The notes under the pieces were generated by a model. It made no database searches. It was given only the letters and a program-made list of their open reading frames with translations, and was not told the origin of the DNA. Of a DNA stretch of 45,852 nt, positions 1 to 7,448 are shown one piece after another. The stretch is from Clostridiales bacterium (GTDB taxonomy: Bacteria > Bacillota > Clostridia > Christensenellales > Aristaeellaceae): assembly GCA_012729115.1 (NCBI GenBank), contig JAAYDR010000026.1, positions 1 through 45,852 of the forward strand, given 5' to 3'. The position numbers and the translations under genes are program-made. How positions within the stretch are numbered: the stretch's first letter is position 1; every line of letters begins with the position of its first letter.

Positions 1-176
1 AAATCGTCGTTAAGGCCTGTGGCGGGATCTACGAACAGGGGCGCTGATACCCGCTTCAGATTCAGGGCCTGGGCCAGGCTGTCCTGAAAAACGCGCTTGA
101 TCAGGCTGATGGCGGCCTGGGTTTCATACAGCGTAAGTCTGGGGTGGTAGCCATCCGGAATGGTGACCTTGTTCAT
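1..176 (-). CDS. asnA: Aspartate--ammonia ligase, N-terminal part (runs off window)
   Basis: Only the first 58 codons are inside the window; the gene continues past base 1. The visible protein starts MNKVTIPDGYHPRLTLYETQ and continues with a helix of the type AISLIKRVFQDSLAQALNL, then VSAPLFVDP and GLNDD. This matches the N-terminus of class II-tRNA-synthetase-like asparagine synthetase A, which makes asparagine from aspartate, ammonia and ATP in the cytoplasm. The ATG at 176-174 is preceded by a GAGAGGG ribosome binding site and by a consensus promoter (separate entry). It is transcribed divergently from yicC. The assignment rests on about a sixth of the protein, so AsnA is likely but not proven. 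Confidence 0.8.
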   Translation of the reverse strand, partial: MNKVTIPDGYHPRLTLYETQAAISLIKRVFQDSLAQALNLKRVSAPLFVDPATGLNDD

Positions 177-209
177 GCAGCTATACCCTCTCTTTTCATG
201 TTTGAACAC

Positions 210-238
210 AGTATACAAGCCGATGCAAGGGATGTCAA
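210..238 (-). promoter_or_regulatory. Vegetative promoter of asnA
   Basis: On the minus strand TTGACA (238-233), a 17-base spacer and TATACT (215-210) form a near-perfect housekeeping promoter. The -10 box lies about 34 bases upstream of the asnA start codon, giving a short leader with no room for a large riboswitch. Confidence 0.85.
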
Positions 239-302
239 ACGGAATACCGGTAGAACTGGGTTATGCTCTGCGTGTAAGAATCCTAAAAAATCCAGGGAAA
301 AC

Positions 303-331
303 TTTTCAAAAAACAGGCCTTATGGTATACT
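303..331 (+). promoter_or_regulatory. Probable promoter of the yicC operon
   Basis: TTTTCA (303-308), a 17-base spacer and TATACT (326-331). The -35 box matches consensus at 4 of 6 positions and the -10 box at 5 of 6. The predicted start site is near base 338, immediately before a perfect palindrome at 339-362. Confidence 0.65.
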
Positions 332-338
332 AAAAGTT

Positions 339-362
339 AAACAGCTTATCCATAAGCTGTTT
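339..362. promoter_or_regulatory. Perfect 11-bp palindrome at the yicC transcription start
   Basis: AAACAGCTTAT, two bases (CC), then ATAAGCTGTTT: an exact inverted repeat. It sits between the predicted -10 box and the yicC ribosome binding site, at about +1 to +24. The two-base spacer is too short for an RNA hairpin loop unless the inner A-T pairs open, so a dimeric repressor operator is as likely as a 5'-terminal mRNA hairpin. It includes TTATCCATA, one base off a DnaA box, which I take to be chance. Function unknown. Confidence 0.6.
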
Positions 363-382
363 CAGGGGAAAGGAGGATGTCC

Positions 383-1261
383 ATGCAAAGCATGACGGGC
401 TATGGCAGCTGTCTTGTCAGCCGGGAGGACCGGGAGATGCTCATCGAGCTGAAAGCCGTGAATCACCGCTTTTTGGATTGCACCTTTCGCCTGCCCCGGA
501 GCCTGATGTTTTTGGAGGACGCGCTGCGAGGCCGTATGGCAGCCAGCGGCATCAGCCGGGGGCATGTGGATGTGTTCATCACATACCAGAACAACCGGGC
601 GGATTCCCATACAGTCAGGCTGGATTTGCCTCTGGTCAAGGCCTGCGGAGATGCCTGCCTCCAGGCCCGCAGGAGTTTGCCCCTTGACGTTCGGGAGCCC
701 TCTGTGGCGGATATCCTCACCCTTAGCGGAGCGCTCAGCGTCCAGGAGGGGCAGGAGGATCGGGACCAGGTTACGGCCCTTGCGGAGGAAGCCTTTGTGG
801 GGGCTGCTCGGCAACTGATGGAGATGCGCCGGCGAGAAGGGGAAGCCCTCAAGGCAGACCTTACGGACAACCTTTCCCAGCTCGATGCCAAGGTAAAGAG
901 CATGGCTATGCGTGCCCCAGCAGTACCTCAGCACTACCGGGAGAGGCTGGAAAGCCGTTTGCAGGAGTGGCAGATTACGGCGGTGGACCCTCAGCGCATA
1001 GCCCAGGAAGTGGCCACCATGGCCGACCGCTATGCCATTGATGAGGAACTCAGTCGGCTGCAAAGCCATATGGCACAGTTTGCTGAAGGATTGGAAAGCC
1101 AGCAGGAAATTGGCCGAAGGCTGGACTTCCTGCTCCAGGAGATGAACCGGGAGGTCAACACCATCGGCTCAAAGGCTTCCGATGCCCAGATTGCCCAGGA
1201 CGTGGTGGATGCCAAATGCCTTCTGGAGAAGCTGAGGGAACAGGTGCAAAATGTTGTGTAA
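383..1261 (+). CDS. yicC: YicC/YloC family endoribonuclease
   Basis: The protein (292 residues) starts MQSMTGYGSCLV, the hallmark N-terminus of the YicC/YloC family, followed by ELKAVNHRFLD. It ends with the conserved DUF1732 region, which includes GRRLDFLLQEMNREVNTIGSK. Family members are RNases implicated in RNA decay in E. coli and B. subtilis. I chose the ATG at 383 because AAGGAGG (370-376) is then 6 bases upstream. An in-frame ATG at 377 directly abuts that site and would leave no spacing. It is the first gene of a unit with remA, gmk, rpoZ and coaBC, a gene order common in Clostridia. The start codon follows the palindromic leader. Confidence 0.92.
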   Translation: MQSMTGYGSCLVSREDREMLIELKAVNHRFLDCTFRLPRSLMFLEDALRGRMAASGISRGHVDVFITYQNNRADSHTVRLDLPLVKACGDACLQARRSLPLDVREPSVADILTLSGALSVQEGQEDRDQVTALAEEAFVGAARQLMEMRRREGEALKADLTDNLSQLDAKVKSMAMRAPAVPQHYRERLESRLQEWQITAVDPQRIAQEVATMADRYAIDEELSRLQSHMAQFAEGLESQQEIGRRLDFLLQEMNREVNTIGSKASDAQIAQDVVDAKCLLEKLREQVQNVV

Positions 1262-1273
1262 GGAGTGAAGTGG

Positions 1274-1543
1274 GTGCAGCTGATTAACATCGGCTTTGGC
1301 AACATGGTGGTTGCGGAGCGTATTGTGGCCATCGTAAGCCCGGACAGTGCGCCGGTTAAGCGCTTGGTACAAGAGGCCCGGGAACAGCGGCGGGTGGTGG
1401 ACGCCACCCAGGGGCGGCGCACCCGTGCAGTGATCCTTACAGACAGCGAACATGTCATCCTTTCCGCCATCCAACCTGAGACGATTTCCGGGCGTGTATC
1501 CAGCCGGCAGGAATGCCTGCCGACAGAGGAAAAGGAGGCTTGA
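1274..1543 (+). CDS. remA: RemA-like regulator (DUF370)
   Basis: The 89-residue protein matches RemA/DUF370 along its length: [39 protein letters not shown] and [15 protein letters not shown]. In Bacillus subtilis RemA is a DNA-binding ring-forming activator of biofilm matrix and osmoprotection genes. In Clostridia it is usually encoded next to gmk, as here. The start is taken as GTG 1274, 8 bases after AAGGAG (1260-1265). An in-frame GTG at 1265 overlaps that site and would add MKW. The tail after about residue 75 ([14 protein letters not shown]) is poorly conserved. With two polysaccharide loci in the window, a regulatory link is possible but not shown. Confidence 0.9.
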   Translation: MQLINIGFGNMVVAERIVAIVSPDSAPVKRLVQEAREQRRVVDATQGRRTRAVILTDSEHVILSAIQPETISGRVSSRQECLPTEEKEA

Positions 1544-1544
1544 C

Positions 1545-2153
1545 ATGACCGCGTGTATCCAGCGAAAAGGCATGCTCATCATCATCTCCGGTCCATCAGG
1601 CACGGGCAAGGGTACCCTGGTGAAAAAGCTGATGGACAGTGATCCCAGCATCACCTTCTCCTGCAGCGTCACCACCCGGGCTCCCAGGGTAGGCGAGATG
1701 GAAGGGGTTCACTACCATTTTATCAGCGAGGCGGAGTATGACCGGTTGCTGGCTCAGAACGCCTTTTTGGAACACGCGACGGTTCATGGACACCGGTACG
1801 GCACCCTGCGGGCAGAGGTCCGACAGGCTTTGGAAAGAGGCCGAAACGTGCTGCTGGACGTGGACCCCCAGGGAGCCCTCAGTGTCATGGAGCAGGAGCA
1901 GGACTATGTGAGCATCTTCATCCTGCCCCCCAGCTTCAGCGCTCTTCGGGTGCGCCTTCACACCCGAAACACCGATGATCCGGCTGAAATCGAACGCAGG
2001 CTCCGCAATGCCAGGGGTGAAGTGAAAAACATTCATCGTTACCAGTATGCTGTAATCAATGACGACCTGGAGCTCGCCTTTGTGCAGCTCCAAAGCATCA
2101 TCAACGCTGAAAAGCAGCGTACCATTCGGTTTATCCCCACCATCCAGGAATAG
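1545..2153 (+). CDS. gmk: Guanylate kinase
   Basis: Cytoplasmic guanylate kinase (202 residues) converting GMP and ATP to GDP and ADP. The P-loop GPSGTGKGT is at residues 16-24. The GMP-binding SVTTRAPRVGEMEGVHYHF segment follows, then HGHRYGT, LLDVDPQGA and the lid region with RRLRNARGE. The length is typical for the family. The ATG at 1545 follows AAAGGAGG (1531-1538) and begins one base after the remA stop, so translation is probably coupled. A longer in-frame extension upstream has no ribosome binding site and overlaps remA, so it was rejected. Confidence 0.96.
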   Translation: MTACIQRKGMLIIISGPSGTGKGTLVKKLMDSDPSITFSCSVTTRAPRVGEMEGVHYHFISEAEYDRLLAQNAFLEHATVHGHRYGTLRAEVRQALERGRNVLLDVDPQGALSVMEQEQDYVSIFILPPSFSALRVRLHTRNTDDPAEIERRLRNARGEVKNIHRYQYAVINDDLELAFVQLQSIINAEKQRTIRFIPTIQE

Positions 2154-2169
2154 TAGAGGAGGAGTTCCC

Positions 2170-2382
2170 ATGGCCATTGTAAACCCTTCGATTGTAGAAC
2201 TCAGCGAGAAAGTGGACAGCAGGTACACCCTGGTGGTCGAAACCAGCAAACGGGCCCGCCAGCTGGTCAGCGGTGCGCAGCCTCTGATCGATCCCAAGGA
2301 TATGAAGCCCCTGATGGTCGCCATCGACGAAGTGAACCGGGGGTTGCTCACGTATAGCCGCGATCCGGAGACGGAGGAATAA
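2170..2382 (+). CDS. rpoZ: RNA polymerase omega subunit
   Basis: A 70-residue omega subunit. It has the conserved helix DSRYTLVVETSKRARQL, then PLIDPKDMKPLMVAIDEVNRGLL and an acidic end. Omega helps assemble and stabilise RNA polymerase. The ATG at 2170 is preceded by AGAGGAGGAG. The gene lies between gmk and coaBC, the usual position in Bacillota, with a 16-base gap to gmk and one base to coaBC. Confidence 0.93.
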   Translation: MAIVNPSIVELSEKVDSRYTLVVETSKRARQLVSGAQPLIDPKDMKPLMVAIDEVNRGLLTYSRDPETEE

Positions 2383-2383
2383 C

Positions 2384-3598
2384 ATGCTTTCTAGCAAGAG
2401 CGTGGTGCTTGGCGTAACAGGCGGCATCGCGGCTTATAAGGCTGCGGAGGTCGTTTCGCGCTTAAAGAAACTGGATGCGCAGGTGGATGTCATCATGACA
2501 AAGAATGCCACCCGCTTTGTCACCCCCCTCACCTTTGAAACCCTCTCGGCACGCCCCGTCACCACAGACACCTTCCTTCGGGAGGGGAGTTGGGAGGTGG
2601 AGCACGTTGCCCTTGCCAAAAAGGCAGACTTGATGCTGGTGGCCCCGGCTACGGCAAATCTGCTCGCAAAATTCGCTCATGGTTTGGCGGATGATATGCT
2701 CACCACCACGTTGCTGGCTGCCAAGGCACCGGTTTTGCTGGCACCGGCCATGAACACCGTGATGTGGGAGGCCCGGGCCACCCAGGAGAATCTTCGAATT
2801 CTGCTGGACAGGGGAGTTCATACCATAGGGCCGGATAGTGGTCTGCTGGCTTGTGGAGATGTAGGCGCAGGCCGTATGAGCGAACCCCAGGTGATCGTGG
2901 AGGCGGCTGTGGCGCTGCTGTTGCCCAAGACCGACATGGCGGGGCTTCGCGTACTAGTGACTGCGGGTCCGACCCTGGAGCGTTTGGACCCGGTTCGCTA
3001 TCTCACCAACGATTCCTCCGGCAAGATGGGGTATGCCCTGGCAGAGGCGGCCCGGGACCGGGGCGCTTCCGTGACTTTGGTGTCCGGTCCTGTGGCCCTG
3101 ACCCCGCCCTATGGGGTGGAGATGGTAGCGGTGGAAAGTACCACAGATCTGTATAATGTTCTGATGTGCCTTTGTTGCGAACAGGATCTCATAGCCCAGG
3201 CGGCAGCTCCCGCGGACTATCGCTTTGCCACACCCAGCAATGAAAAACTGAAGAAGCAGGGGGGCAAACCCCTCATCCTGGAGTTGGTCGAAAACCCTGA
3301 TGTGGCCAGGGAAGTAGGTGAGCGCAAGAAGCCGGGCCAGGTGCTTATTGGCTTTGCGGCAGAAACCAGCGATCTTTTGGCAAACGCCCGAAAAAAGCTT
3401 CAGAGCAAGGGCCTGCATCTGGTGGTGGCTAACGATGTCACCCAGGAAGGTGCGGGCTTTCGTGTTGATACCAACATTGCCACTTTGGTGAGTAAGGGGG
3501 GAGAGCATAGCCTTCCCAAGCTCAGCAAGCGGGAGTTGGCCGATCGGATCTGGGACGAAGCCCTGTCGATCCGGCTTGGACTGTCATCGCAAGGCTGA
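2384..3598 (+). CDS. coaBC: Bifunctional phosphopantothenoylcysteine decarboxylase / phosphopantothenate-cysteine ligase
   Basis: A 404-residue fused enzyme for two steps of coenzyme A synthesis. The N-terminal flavoprotein half (CoaC) shows GVTGGIAAYKA, the active-site His in VEHVALAKKADL, PAMNTVMW and the substrate-clamp Cys in ACGDVGAGRM. The C-terminal half (CoaB), from about residue 187, shows VLVTAGPTLERLDPVR, NDSSGKMG, ADYRF, LVENPDV, GFAAET and VVANDV. The start overlaps the end of rpoZ by position (TAA, one base, ATG), so it belongs to the same operon. There is no terminator in the 163 bases before hcp that I can see. Confidence 0.96.
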   Translation: MLSSKSVVLGVTGGIAAYKAAEVVSRLKKLDAQVDVIMTKNATRFVTPLTFETLSARPVTTDTFLREGSWEVEHVALAKKADLMLVAPATANLLAKFAHGLADDMLTTTLLAAKAPVLLAPAMNTVMWEARATQENLRILLDRGVHTIGPDSGLLACGDVGAGRMSEPQVIVEAAVALLLPKTDMAGLRVLVTAGPTLERLDPVRYLTNDSSGKMGYALAEAARDRGASVTLVSGPVALTPPYGVEMVAVESTTDLYNVLMCLCCEQDLIAQAAAPADYRFATPSNEKLKKQGGKPLILELVENPDVAREVGERKKPGQVLIGFAAETSDLLANARKKLQSKGLHLVVANDVTQEGAGFRVDTNIATLVSKGGEHSLPKLSKRELADRIWDEALSIRLGLSSQG

Positions 3599-3680
3599 AA
3601 TCCTGTTGTATCGGACTGCCGATCTACCGGCGATGAAATTCATAAATCCGTTGTTTTTAGCACGGACATTTCCTTCGATT

Positions 3681-3694
3681 TTGCTTATGATCAA
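3681..3694. promoter_or_regulatory. CRP/FNR-family-like palindrome upstream of hcp
   Basis: TTGCTTATGATCAA matches the FNR/CRP-type pattern TTGAT-N4-ATCAA at 9 of 10 defined bases. It lies 68 bases before the hcp start codon. Upstream activation of hcp by CRP/FNR-family regulators (HcpR, FNR) is known in other bacteria. The downstream -10 box is unclear (TATGGG at 3714-3719), so this is a weak call. Confidence 0.4.
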
Positions 3695-3761
3695 CCTGTT
3701 GGCACGGTTAGTGTATGGGACCTCCGTGTTCCAATACCAAAGTACCGAAGGAGGAACTACA

Positions 3762-5336
3762 ATGAGTGAAATGTTCTGTTATCAATGTGAACAAGCCGCC
3801 CGTGGAACTGGCTGCGAAATATCCGGTGTTTGCGGTAAGAAACCAGACACATCCAATGCTCAGGATGAGCTTACCTGCGAAATGATTGCCCTGGCCCAAG
3901 TTGTCCAAAAGGCTGGCGGTACAGATATCTCCGCTGTGGATTTGATTGTGGATGGTCTTTTTACCACCATCACCAATGTGAGTTTTAACACCGCTTCCGT
4001 GCAGGAGTTGACGCAGCGGGTACGGCAGGCCAAGGAAGCCCTGGGTGGCGGCAGGGCAATGGAAACCCAGGCCCTGTTTGGCCATGTCAACAAGGACATC
4101 CAATCCCTGAAATCCACATTGCTGTTTGGCATTCGCGGCATGGCCGCCTATGCCCATCATGCCCGGGTGCTGGGGAAGCGTAGCGCTGAGGTGGACGCCT
4201 GGTTTGTTGAGGGCATGGCGGCCCAGGGTGAGGACCATACCGTGGAGGAATGGCTTGGTCTGCTGATGGAATGCGGCAAACGAAACCTGGCCTGCATGGC
4301 CATGCTGGATGAGGCCAATACCTCTGCTTACGGGAACCCCGTTCCCGCCCAAGTTCCCCTGCTGGTGGAGAAAGGTCCCTTTATCGTGGTTTCCGGCCAT
4401 GACCTGTACGATCTCAAGATGCTCCTGGAGCAGACCGACGGCAAGGGCGTGAATATTTACACCCATGGAGAAATGCTCCCTGCCCATGGCTATCCTGAAT
4501 TGAAAAAACATACCCAACTCAAGGGGAACTTTGGCACCGCCTGGCAGAACCAGACGAAGGAGTTCGACGGCATCCCCGCTCCTGTGCTTTTTACCACCAA
4601 CTGTTTGATGCCTCCAAAAGCCGGCTATGCCGACCGGATCTACACCACCTCGGTGGTGGAATTCCCCGGTTTGGTACACATTTCTACGGATGAAAAGGGT
4701 CATAAAGATTTCAGCCGGATCATAGAGCATGCCATTCGCCTGGGCGGTTATCCCCAGGACATGCAGTTCACCGGCATCAATGGCGGTACCACCCTTACCA
4801 CCGGCTTTGGCCGAAAGACCGTCCTGGACAATGCTCCCGCCATCATCGATGCCGTAAAAGCCGGGCAGATCAGCCACTTCTTCCTGGTGGGCGGCTGCGA
4901 CGGCGCTAAGCCCGGCCGCAATTACTACACCGATCTGGTGAAACAGACCCCTGATGATACGGTGATTCTCACCTTGGCCTGCGGCAAGTTCCGTTTCAAC
5001 GACCTGGACATCGGCTCCATCGGACCCTTCCCCCGTATTCTGGACATGGGCCAGTGCAACGATTCCTACGGCGCGATCCAGGTGGCCCTGGCCTTGGCCG
5101 ATGCCTTTGGCTGTGGTGTGAATGACCTGCCCTTGACCCTGGTGCTCAGCTGGTACGAGCAGAAGGCCGTCTGCGTCCTCCTTACCCTCCTTGCATTGGG
5201 AATCAAGAACATCTACATTGGACCCACCATCCCCGCCTTTTTCTCCGAGACGGTCCTGAACGTTCTGGTTGACATGTTTGGCCTGCGGCCTATCACCACC
5301 CCCGCTGACGACCTCAAGGCGATTCTGGGTGCGTGA
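3762..5336 (+). CDS. hcp: Hybrid cluster protein (hydroxylamine/NO reductase type)
   Basis: A 524-residue hybrid cluster protein. The N-terminal Cys cluster is C6, C9, C18, C24 in MFCYQCEQAARGTGCEISGVC, the close spacing of the class found in anaerobes. Ligand motifs for the hybrid Fe-S-O cluster follow: VVSGHDL, YTHGEMLPAHGYPEL, TTNCLMPP, GGCDGAKPGR and TLACGKFRF. The protein acts in the cytoplasm in nitrosative stress (NO or hydroxylamine reduction, or protein S-nitrosylation in E. coli). The ATG at 3762 follows GAAGGAGG. The reading frame is open for another 62 codons upstream, but these lack family similarity and a ribosome binding site. A large open frame on the opposite strand is a codon-bias shadow. 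Confidence 0.96.
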   Translation: MSEMFCYQCEQAARGTGCEISGVCGKKPDTSNAQDELTCEMIALAQVVQKAGGTDISAVDLIVDGLFTTITNVSFNTASVQELTQRVRQAKEALGGGRAMETQALFGHVNKDIQSLKSTLLFGIRGMAAYAHHARVLGKRSAEVDAWFVEGMAAQGEDHTVEEWLGLLMECGKRNLACMAMLDEANTSAYGNPVPAQVPLLVEKGPFIVVSGHDLYDLKMLLEQTDGKGVNIYTHGEMLPAHGYPELKKHTQLKGNFGTAWQNQTKEFDGIPAPVLFTTNCLMPPKAGYADRIYTTSVVEFPGLVHISTDEKGHKDFSRIIEHAIRLGGYPQDMQFTGINGGTTLTTGFGRKTVLDNAPAIIDAVKAGQISHFFLVGGCDGAKPGRNYYTDLVKQTPDDTVILTLACGKFRFNDLDIGSIGPFPRILDMGQCNDSYGAIQVALALADAFGCGVNDLPLTLVLSWYEQKAVCVLLTLLALGIKNIYIGPTIPAFFSETVLNVLVDMFGLRPITTPADDLKAILGA

Positions 5337-5377
5337 TGACGGAGATAAGGAAGGTGTCACCATAGCTCACTATGTGA

Positions 5378-5413
5378 CCAGCGGTAAGGCAATGCCTTGC
5401 CGCTGGGTTTTTT
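5378..5413 (+). terminator. Rho-independent terminator after hcp
   Basis: CCAGCGGTAAGGC (5378-5390), loop AAT, GCCTTGCCGCTGG (5394-5406) and then a T6 run (5408-5413). The 13-bp stem has one G-U pair. A smaller hairpin (CATAG/CTATG) lies just upstream at 5361-5374. This closes the yicC-to-hcp region. Confidence 0.92.
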
Positions 5414-5449
5414 GAGCTCTTTTCTCTTCGTAAAAATCTCCCCGGGTGC

Positions 5450-5478
5450 TTGACAGAGCGTAGCTTGACAAGTATACT
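5450..5478 (+). promoter_or_regulatory. Vegetative promoter of rpmH
   Basis: TTGACA (5450-5455), a 17-base spacer and TATACT (5473-5478). It has the same hexamers and spacing as the asnA promoter. A second TTGACA at 5465-5470 is too close to the -10 box to be used with it. The leader to the rpmH start is about 75 bases. Confidence 0.88.
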
Positions 5479-5561
5479 AATGAAGTTGTCTTGTGGGTTC
5501 TGCGCGCTGCGTTTATCAAAGCCGCATTCCGCCATAGATTGAGTGTCAAGGAGTGTTCTGA

Positions 5562-5696
5562 ATGTTCCGTACCTATCAGCCGAAGAAACGCCAGCGGAGC
5601 AAAGTGCATGGCTTCCGTGCCCGTATGTCCACCAAGAATGGCCGCCGTGTGTTGGCCGCCCGCCGCCGCCGTGGCCGCAAGGTTCTTTCTGCCTAA
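5562..5696 (+). CDS. rpmH: Ribosomal protein bL34
   Basis: The 44-codon gene encodes [18 protein letters not shown], continues [19 protein letters not shown] and ends GRKVLSA. This is a full-length, textbook bL34 of the large ribosomal subunit. The ribosome binding site CAAGGAG lies about 8 bases upstream. It heads the conserved rpmH-rnpA-yidD-yidC-khpB order. In many bacteria dnaA is upstream of rpmH; here hcp is, so this block is not shown to mark the origin. Confidence 0.97.
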   Translation: MFRTYQPKKRQRSKVHGFRARMSTKNGRRVLAARRRRGRKVLSA

Positions 5697-5729
5697 GGTT
5701 CAGTGGCAATGCCTTTTGTGATTCGGTTG

Positions 5730-5776
5730 AGCCCGCCCCATTCCTCATGTCATGGGTGAAGTGGGTACGGGCTTTT
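5730..5776 (+). terminator. Terminator-like hairpin between rpmH and rnpA
   Basis: AGCCCG (5730-5735) pairs with CGGGCT (5768-5773), and inside it CCCATTC (5737-5743) pairs with GAAGTGGG (5758-5765) with one bulge. Four T residues follow. The short T-run suggests partial termination or an RNA processing site that would lower rnpA relative to rpmH. Confidence 0.45.
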
Positions 5777-5813
5777 CCGATATTATCCGGCATTGGGAGG
5801 ATGGGGGAGAGCC

Positions 5814-6179
5814 TTGCAACGGCAGTATCGCTTAGGCCCGGATCGCCAGTTTCGCTATGTTTACAGGCGGGGCTGCCGTGTTTCCGGCAAGGACATCACG
5901 CTGCTGTATGTGCGTAGCCGTCAAAAGCGTGTGGGTTTTTCCGTGAGCAAGAAGGTGGGAGGCGCGGTGGTGCGCAACCGCACCAAACGCCTCCTTCGGG
6001 AGGTTTTTCGTCCCAGGATGGCAGACTTGCCCAATGGATTGTATGTGGTGATCGCCAGGCCGGGTCTTCCTTCCCAGACATTCCTCCAGCTATCACAAAA
6101 CGTTGACGGTCTTCTCCAGAAGCTAATCAGGACGCAAAGCGCAGAGCCCCGGCGCGACCAGGGATCGAGGAATCCATGA
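5814..6179 (+). CDS. rnpA: Ribonuclease P protein component
   Basis: A 121-residue RnpA, the protein subunit of RNase P that matures tRNA 5' ends. It starts (M)[19 protein letters not shown] and carries the RNR signature in [15 protein letters not shown], preceded by [15 protein letters not shown] took the start as TTG 5814 because family members begin about 5 residues before YRL and a purine-rich GGGGGAGA lies just upstream. An in-frame TTG at 5793 would add seven residues. It overlaps yidD by four bases (ATGA), indicating coupled translation. The last 15 residues are not conserved. Confidence 0.93.
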   Translation: MQRQYRLGPDRQFRYVYRRGCRVSGKDITLLYVRSRQKRVGFSVSKKVGGAVVRNRTKRLLREVFRPRMADLPNGLYVVIARPGLPSQTFLQLSQNVDGLLQKLIRTQSAEPRRDQGSRNP

Positions 6180-6415
6180 AACGGTTTTTGATCGGTTTGA
6201 TCCGTTTCTATCAGCGGCACATCAGCCCGCACACACCGCCTTCCTGCCGCTTTCAGCCCACCTGCTCCCAGTACGCTTTGACCGCCGTGCAAAGGTACGG
6301 AGCGCTCAAAGGTGGGGGAATGGCTTTATGGAGACTGTTAAGGTGCAACCCCTTTTGCAAAGGCGGGCACGACCCGGTGCCCGAGGTGCCAAATACCACC
6401 CTGAGGAGGAACTGA
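6176..6415 (+). CDS. yidD: Membrane protein insertion efficiency factor YidD
   Basis: A 79-residue YidD with the family core [28 protein letters not shown] split as [21 protein letters not shown] and [17 protein letters not shown]. The conserved Cys residues are present. It is an amphipathic membrane-associated protein that assists YidC-dependent insertion. It overlaps rnpA by four bases and ends one base before the yidC start, so the genes form one translational unit. Confidence 0.95.
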   Translation: MKRFLIGLIRFYQRHISPHTPPSCRFQPTCSQYALTAVQRYGALKGGGMALWRLLRCNPFCKGGHDPVPEVPNTTLRRN

Positions 6416-6416
6416 C

Positions 6417-7448
6417 TTGGACATTAATGGGTTTTTGGCCGGCATTCTGACCGGCATCAATTCCGTGGTCAATAACTATGGTTGGTCGATTGTGGTTTTT
6501 ACACTGCTCATCAAGGTAGTCCTGCTGCCCTTTGACTACAAGAGCCGTAAGAGCATGCGCCGCATGTCCAAGCTGCAGCCGGAAATCGCCAAGATTCAAA
6601 AGAAGTACGCCAATGATAAAGAGAAGCTTAATCAGAAAACCTCCGAGCTGTACCGTAAGGAAAAAATCAACCCTCTGAGCGGTTGTGTACCGATGCTCAT
6701 CACCTTTCCCATTCTGTTTGCCATGTTCGGAGCCATGCGCACCATCGCCAACACCCAGATGGCGCAGCAGGTGGCGGATTTATTGACCACCAATACCCAA
6801 ACCAACGAAACCTGGCTTTGGGTTAAGAACCTGTGGATGCCCGACAGCCCCTTTGCCACGACGCTTGCGGATCTGGCCAGCCTCAAGCAGATTCCCGCAG
6901 ACATTTGGCAGAATGTCTGGCAGGGCTTAAGCGCTGGTCAGGTGGACATCCTAAAGGGTATGGGGCTCGGCCTGGAGCAAATGCAAGCGGCCATTGCCGA
7001 CGCAGCCGCCAACAAGCAAACCCTGGCCATGGGAGATTTGATTTTTCCTGTGCTCCAGCAGAATCCCACCTATTTGGCCGAAAGTGTCAAATGGGCCGCC
7101 ATGCCGGAATTGAATCTGCTCATCACCAGGCTGCCGATCTACGCATTTAACAATGGTTTGTTCTTGCTGCCTATATTGGCTGCGGTGACCCAGTTCCTCA
7201 TGACCGCCACCCAGCCCCAGCCAGCCGCCGCTGCCCAGGGGCAGGCCGCCGGTTCCGGCGCGTTCATGAAGTATTTCTTCCCCCTGTTTTCCCTTTACAT
7301 TTGCTCCAGCTACACCGCCGGTTTCTCCCTGTACTGGGTGATGTCCAACATCATCGCCTGGGCTCAGGGCGCGGTGCTGAACAAGATATTTGAAGAACAG
7401 GAGCGGAAAGCCAACCAGACAACGATCGGGGAGGGGACCGTAAAATGA
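6417..7448 (+). CDS. yidC: Membrane protein insertase YidC/SpoIIIJ
   Basis: A 343-residue YidC/Oxa1/Alb3 insertase. The first membrane helix (about residues 20-40, ending LLPFDYKS) is followed by the cytoplasmic hairpin MRRMSKLQPEIAKIQKKYAND, then GCVPMLITFPILFAMF. The last helices lie near LLPILAAVTQFLM, FPLFSLYICSSYTAGFSLYW and MSNIIAWAQ. The start is TTG 6417 after GAGGAGG. It has no lipoprotein signal at its N-terminus. A loop of about 100 residues (about 108-210) separates the second and third core helices, longer than in Bacillus SpoIIIJ. It overlaps khpB by four bases. Confidence 0.94.
   Translation: MDINGFLAGILTGINSVVNNYGWSIVVFTLLIKVVLLPFDYKSRKSMRRMSKLQPEIAKIQKKYANDKEKLNQKTSELYRKEKINPLSGCVPMLITFPILFAMFGAMRTIANTQMAQQVADLLTTNTQTNETWLWVKNLWMPDSPFATTLADLASLKQIPADIWQNVWQGLSAGQVDILKGMGLGLEQMQAAIADAAANKQTLAMGDLIFPVLQQNPTYLAESVKWAAMPELNLLITRLPIYAFNNGLFLLPILAAVTQFLMTATQPQPAAAAQGQAAGSGAFMKYFFPLFSLYICSSYTAGFSLYWVMSNIIAWAQGAVLNKIFEEQERKANQTTIGEGTVK

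Noticed and set aside
339-362. DnaA box / origin
   Set aside because: Only one imperfect TTATCCATA within a palindrome. No cluster of boxes or AT-rich unwinding region here or near rpmH.
3708-5363. A 551-codon open frame on the minus strand opposite hcp, and similar long frames opposite yicC, rfbG/rfbH and others
   Set aside because: They mirror the high C/G third-position bias of the real genes, have no ribosome binding sites or recognisable domains, and overlap firmly identified proteins.
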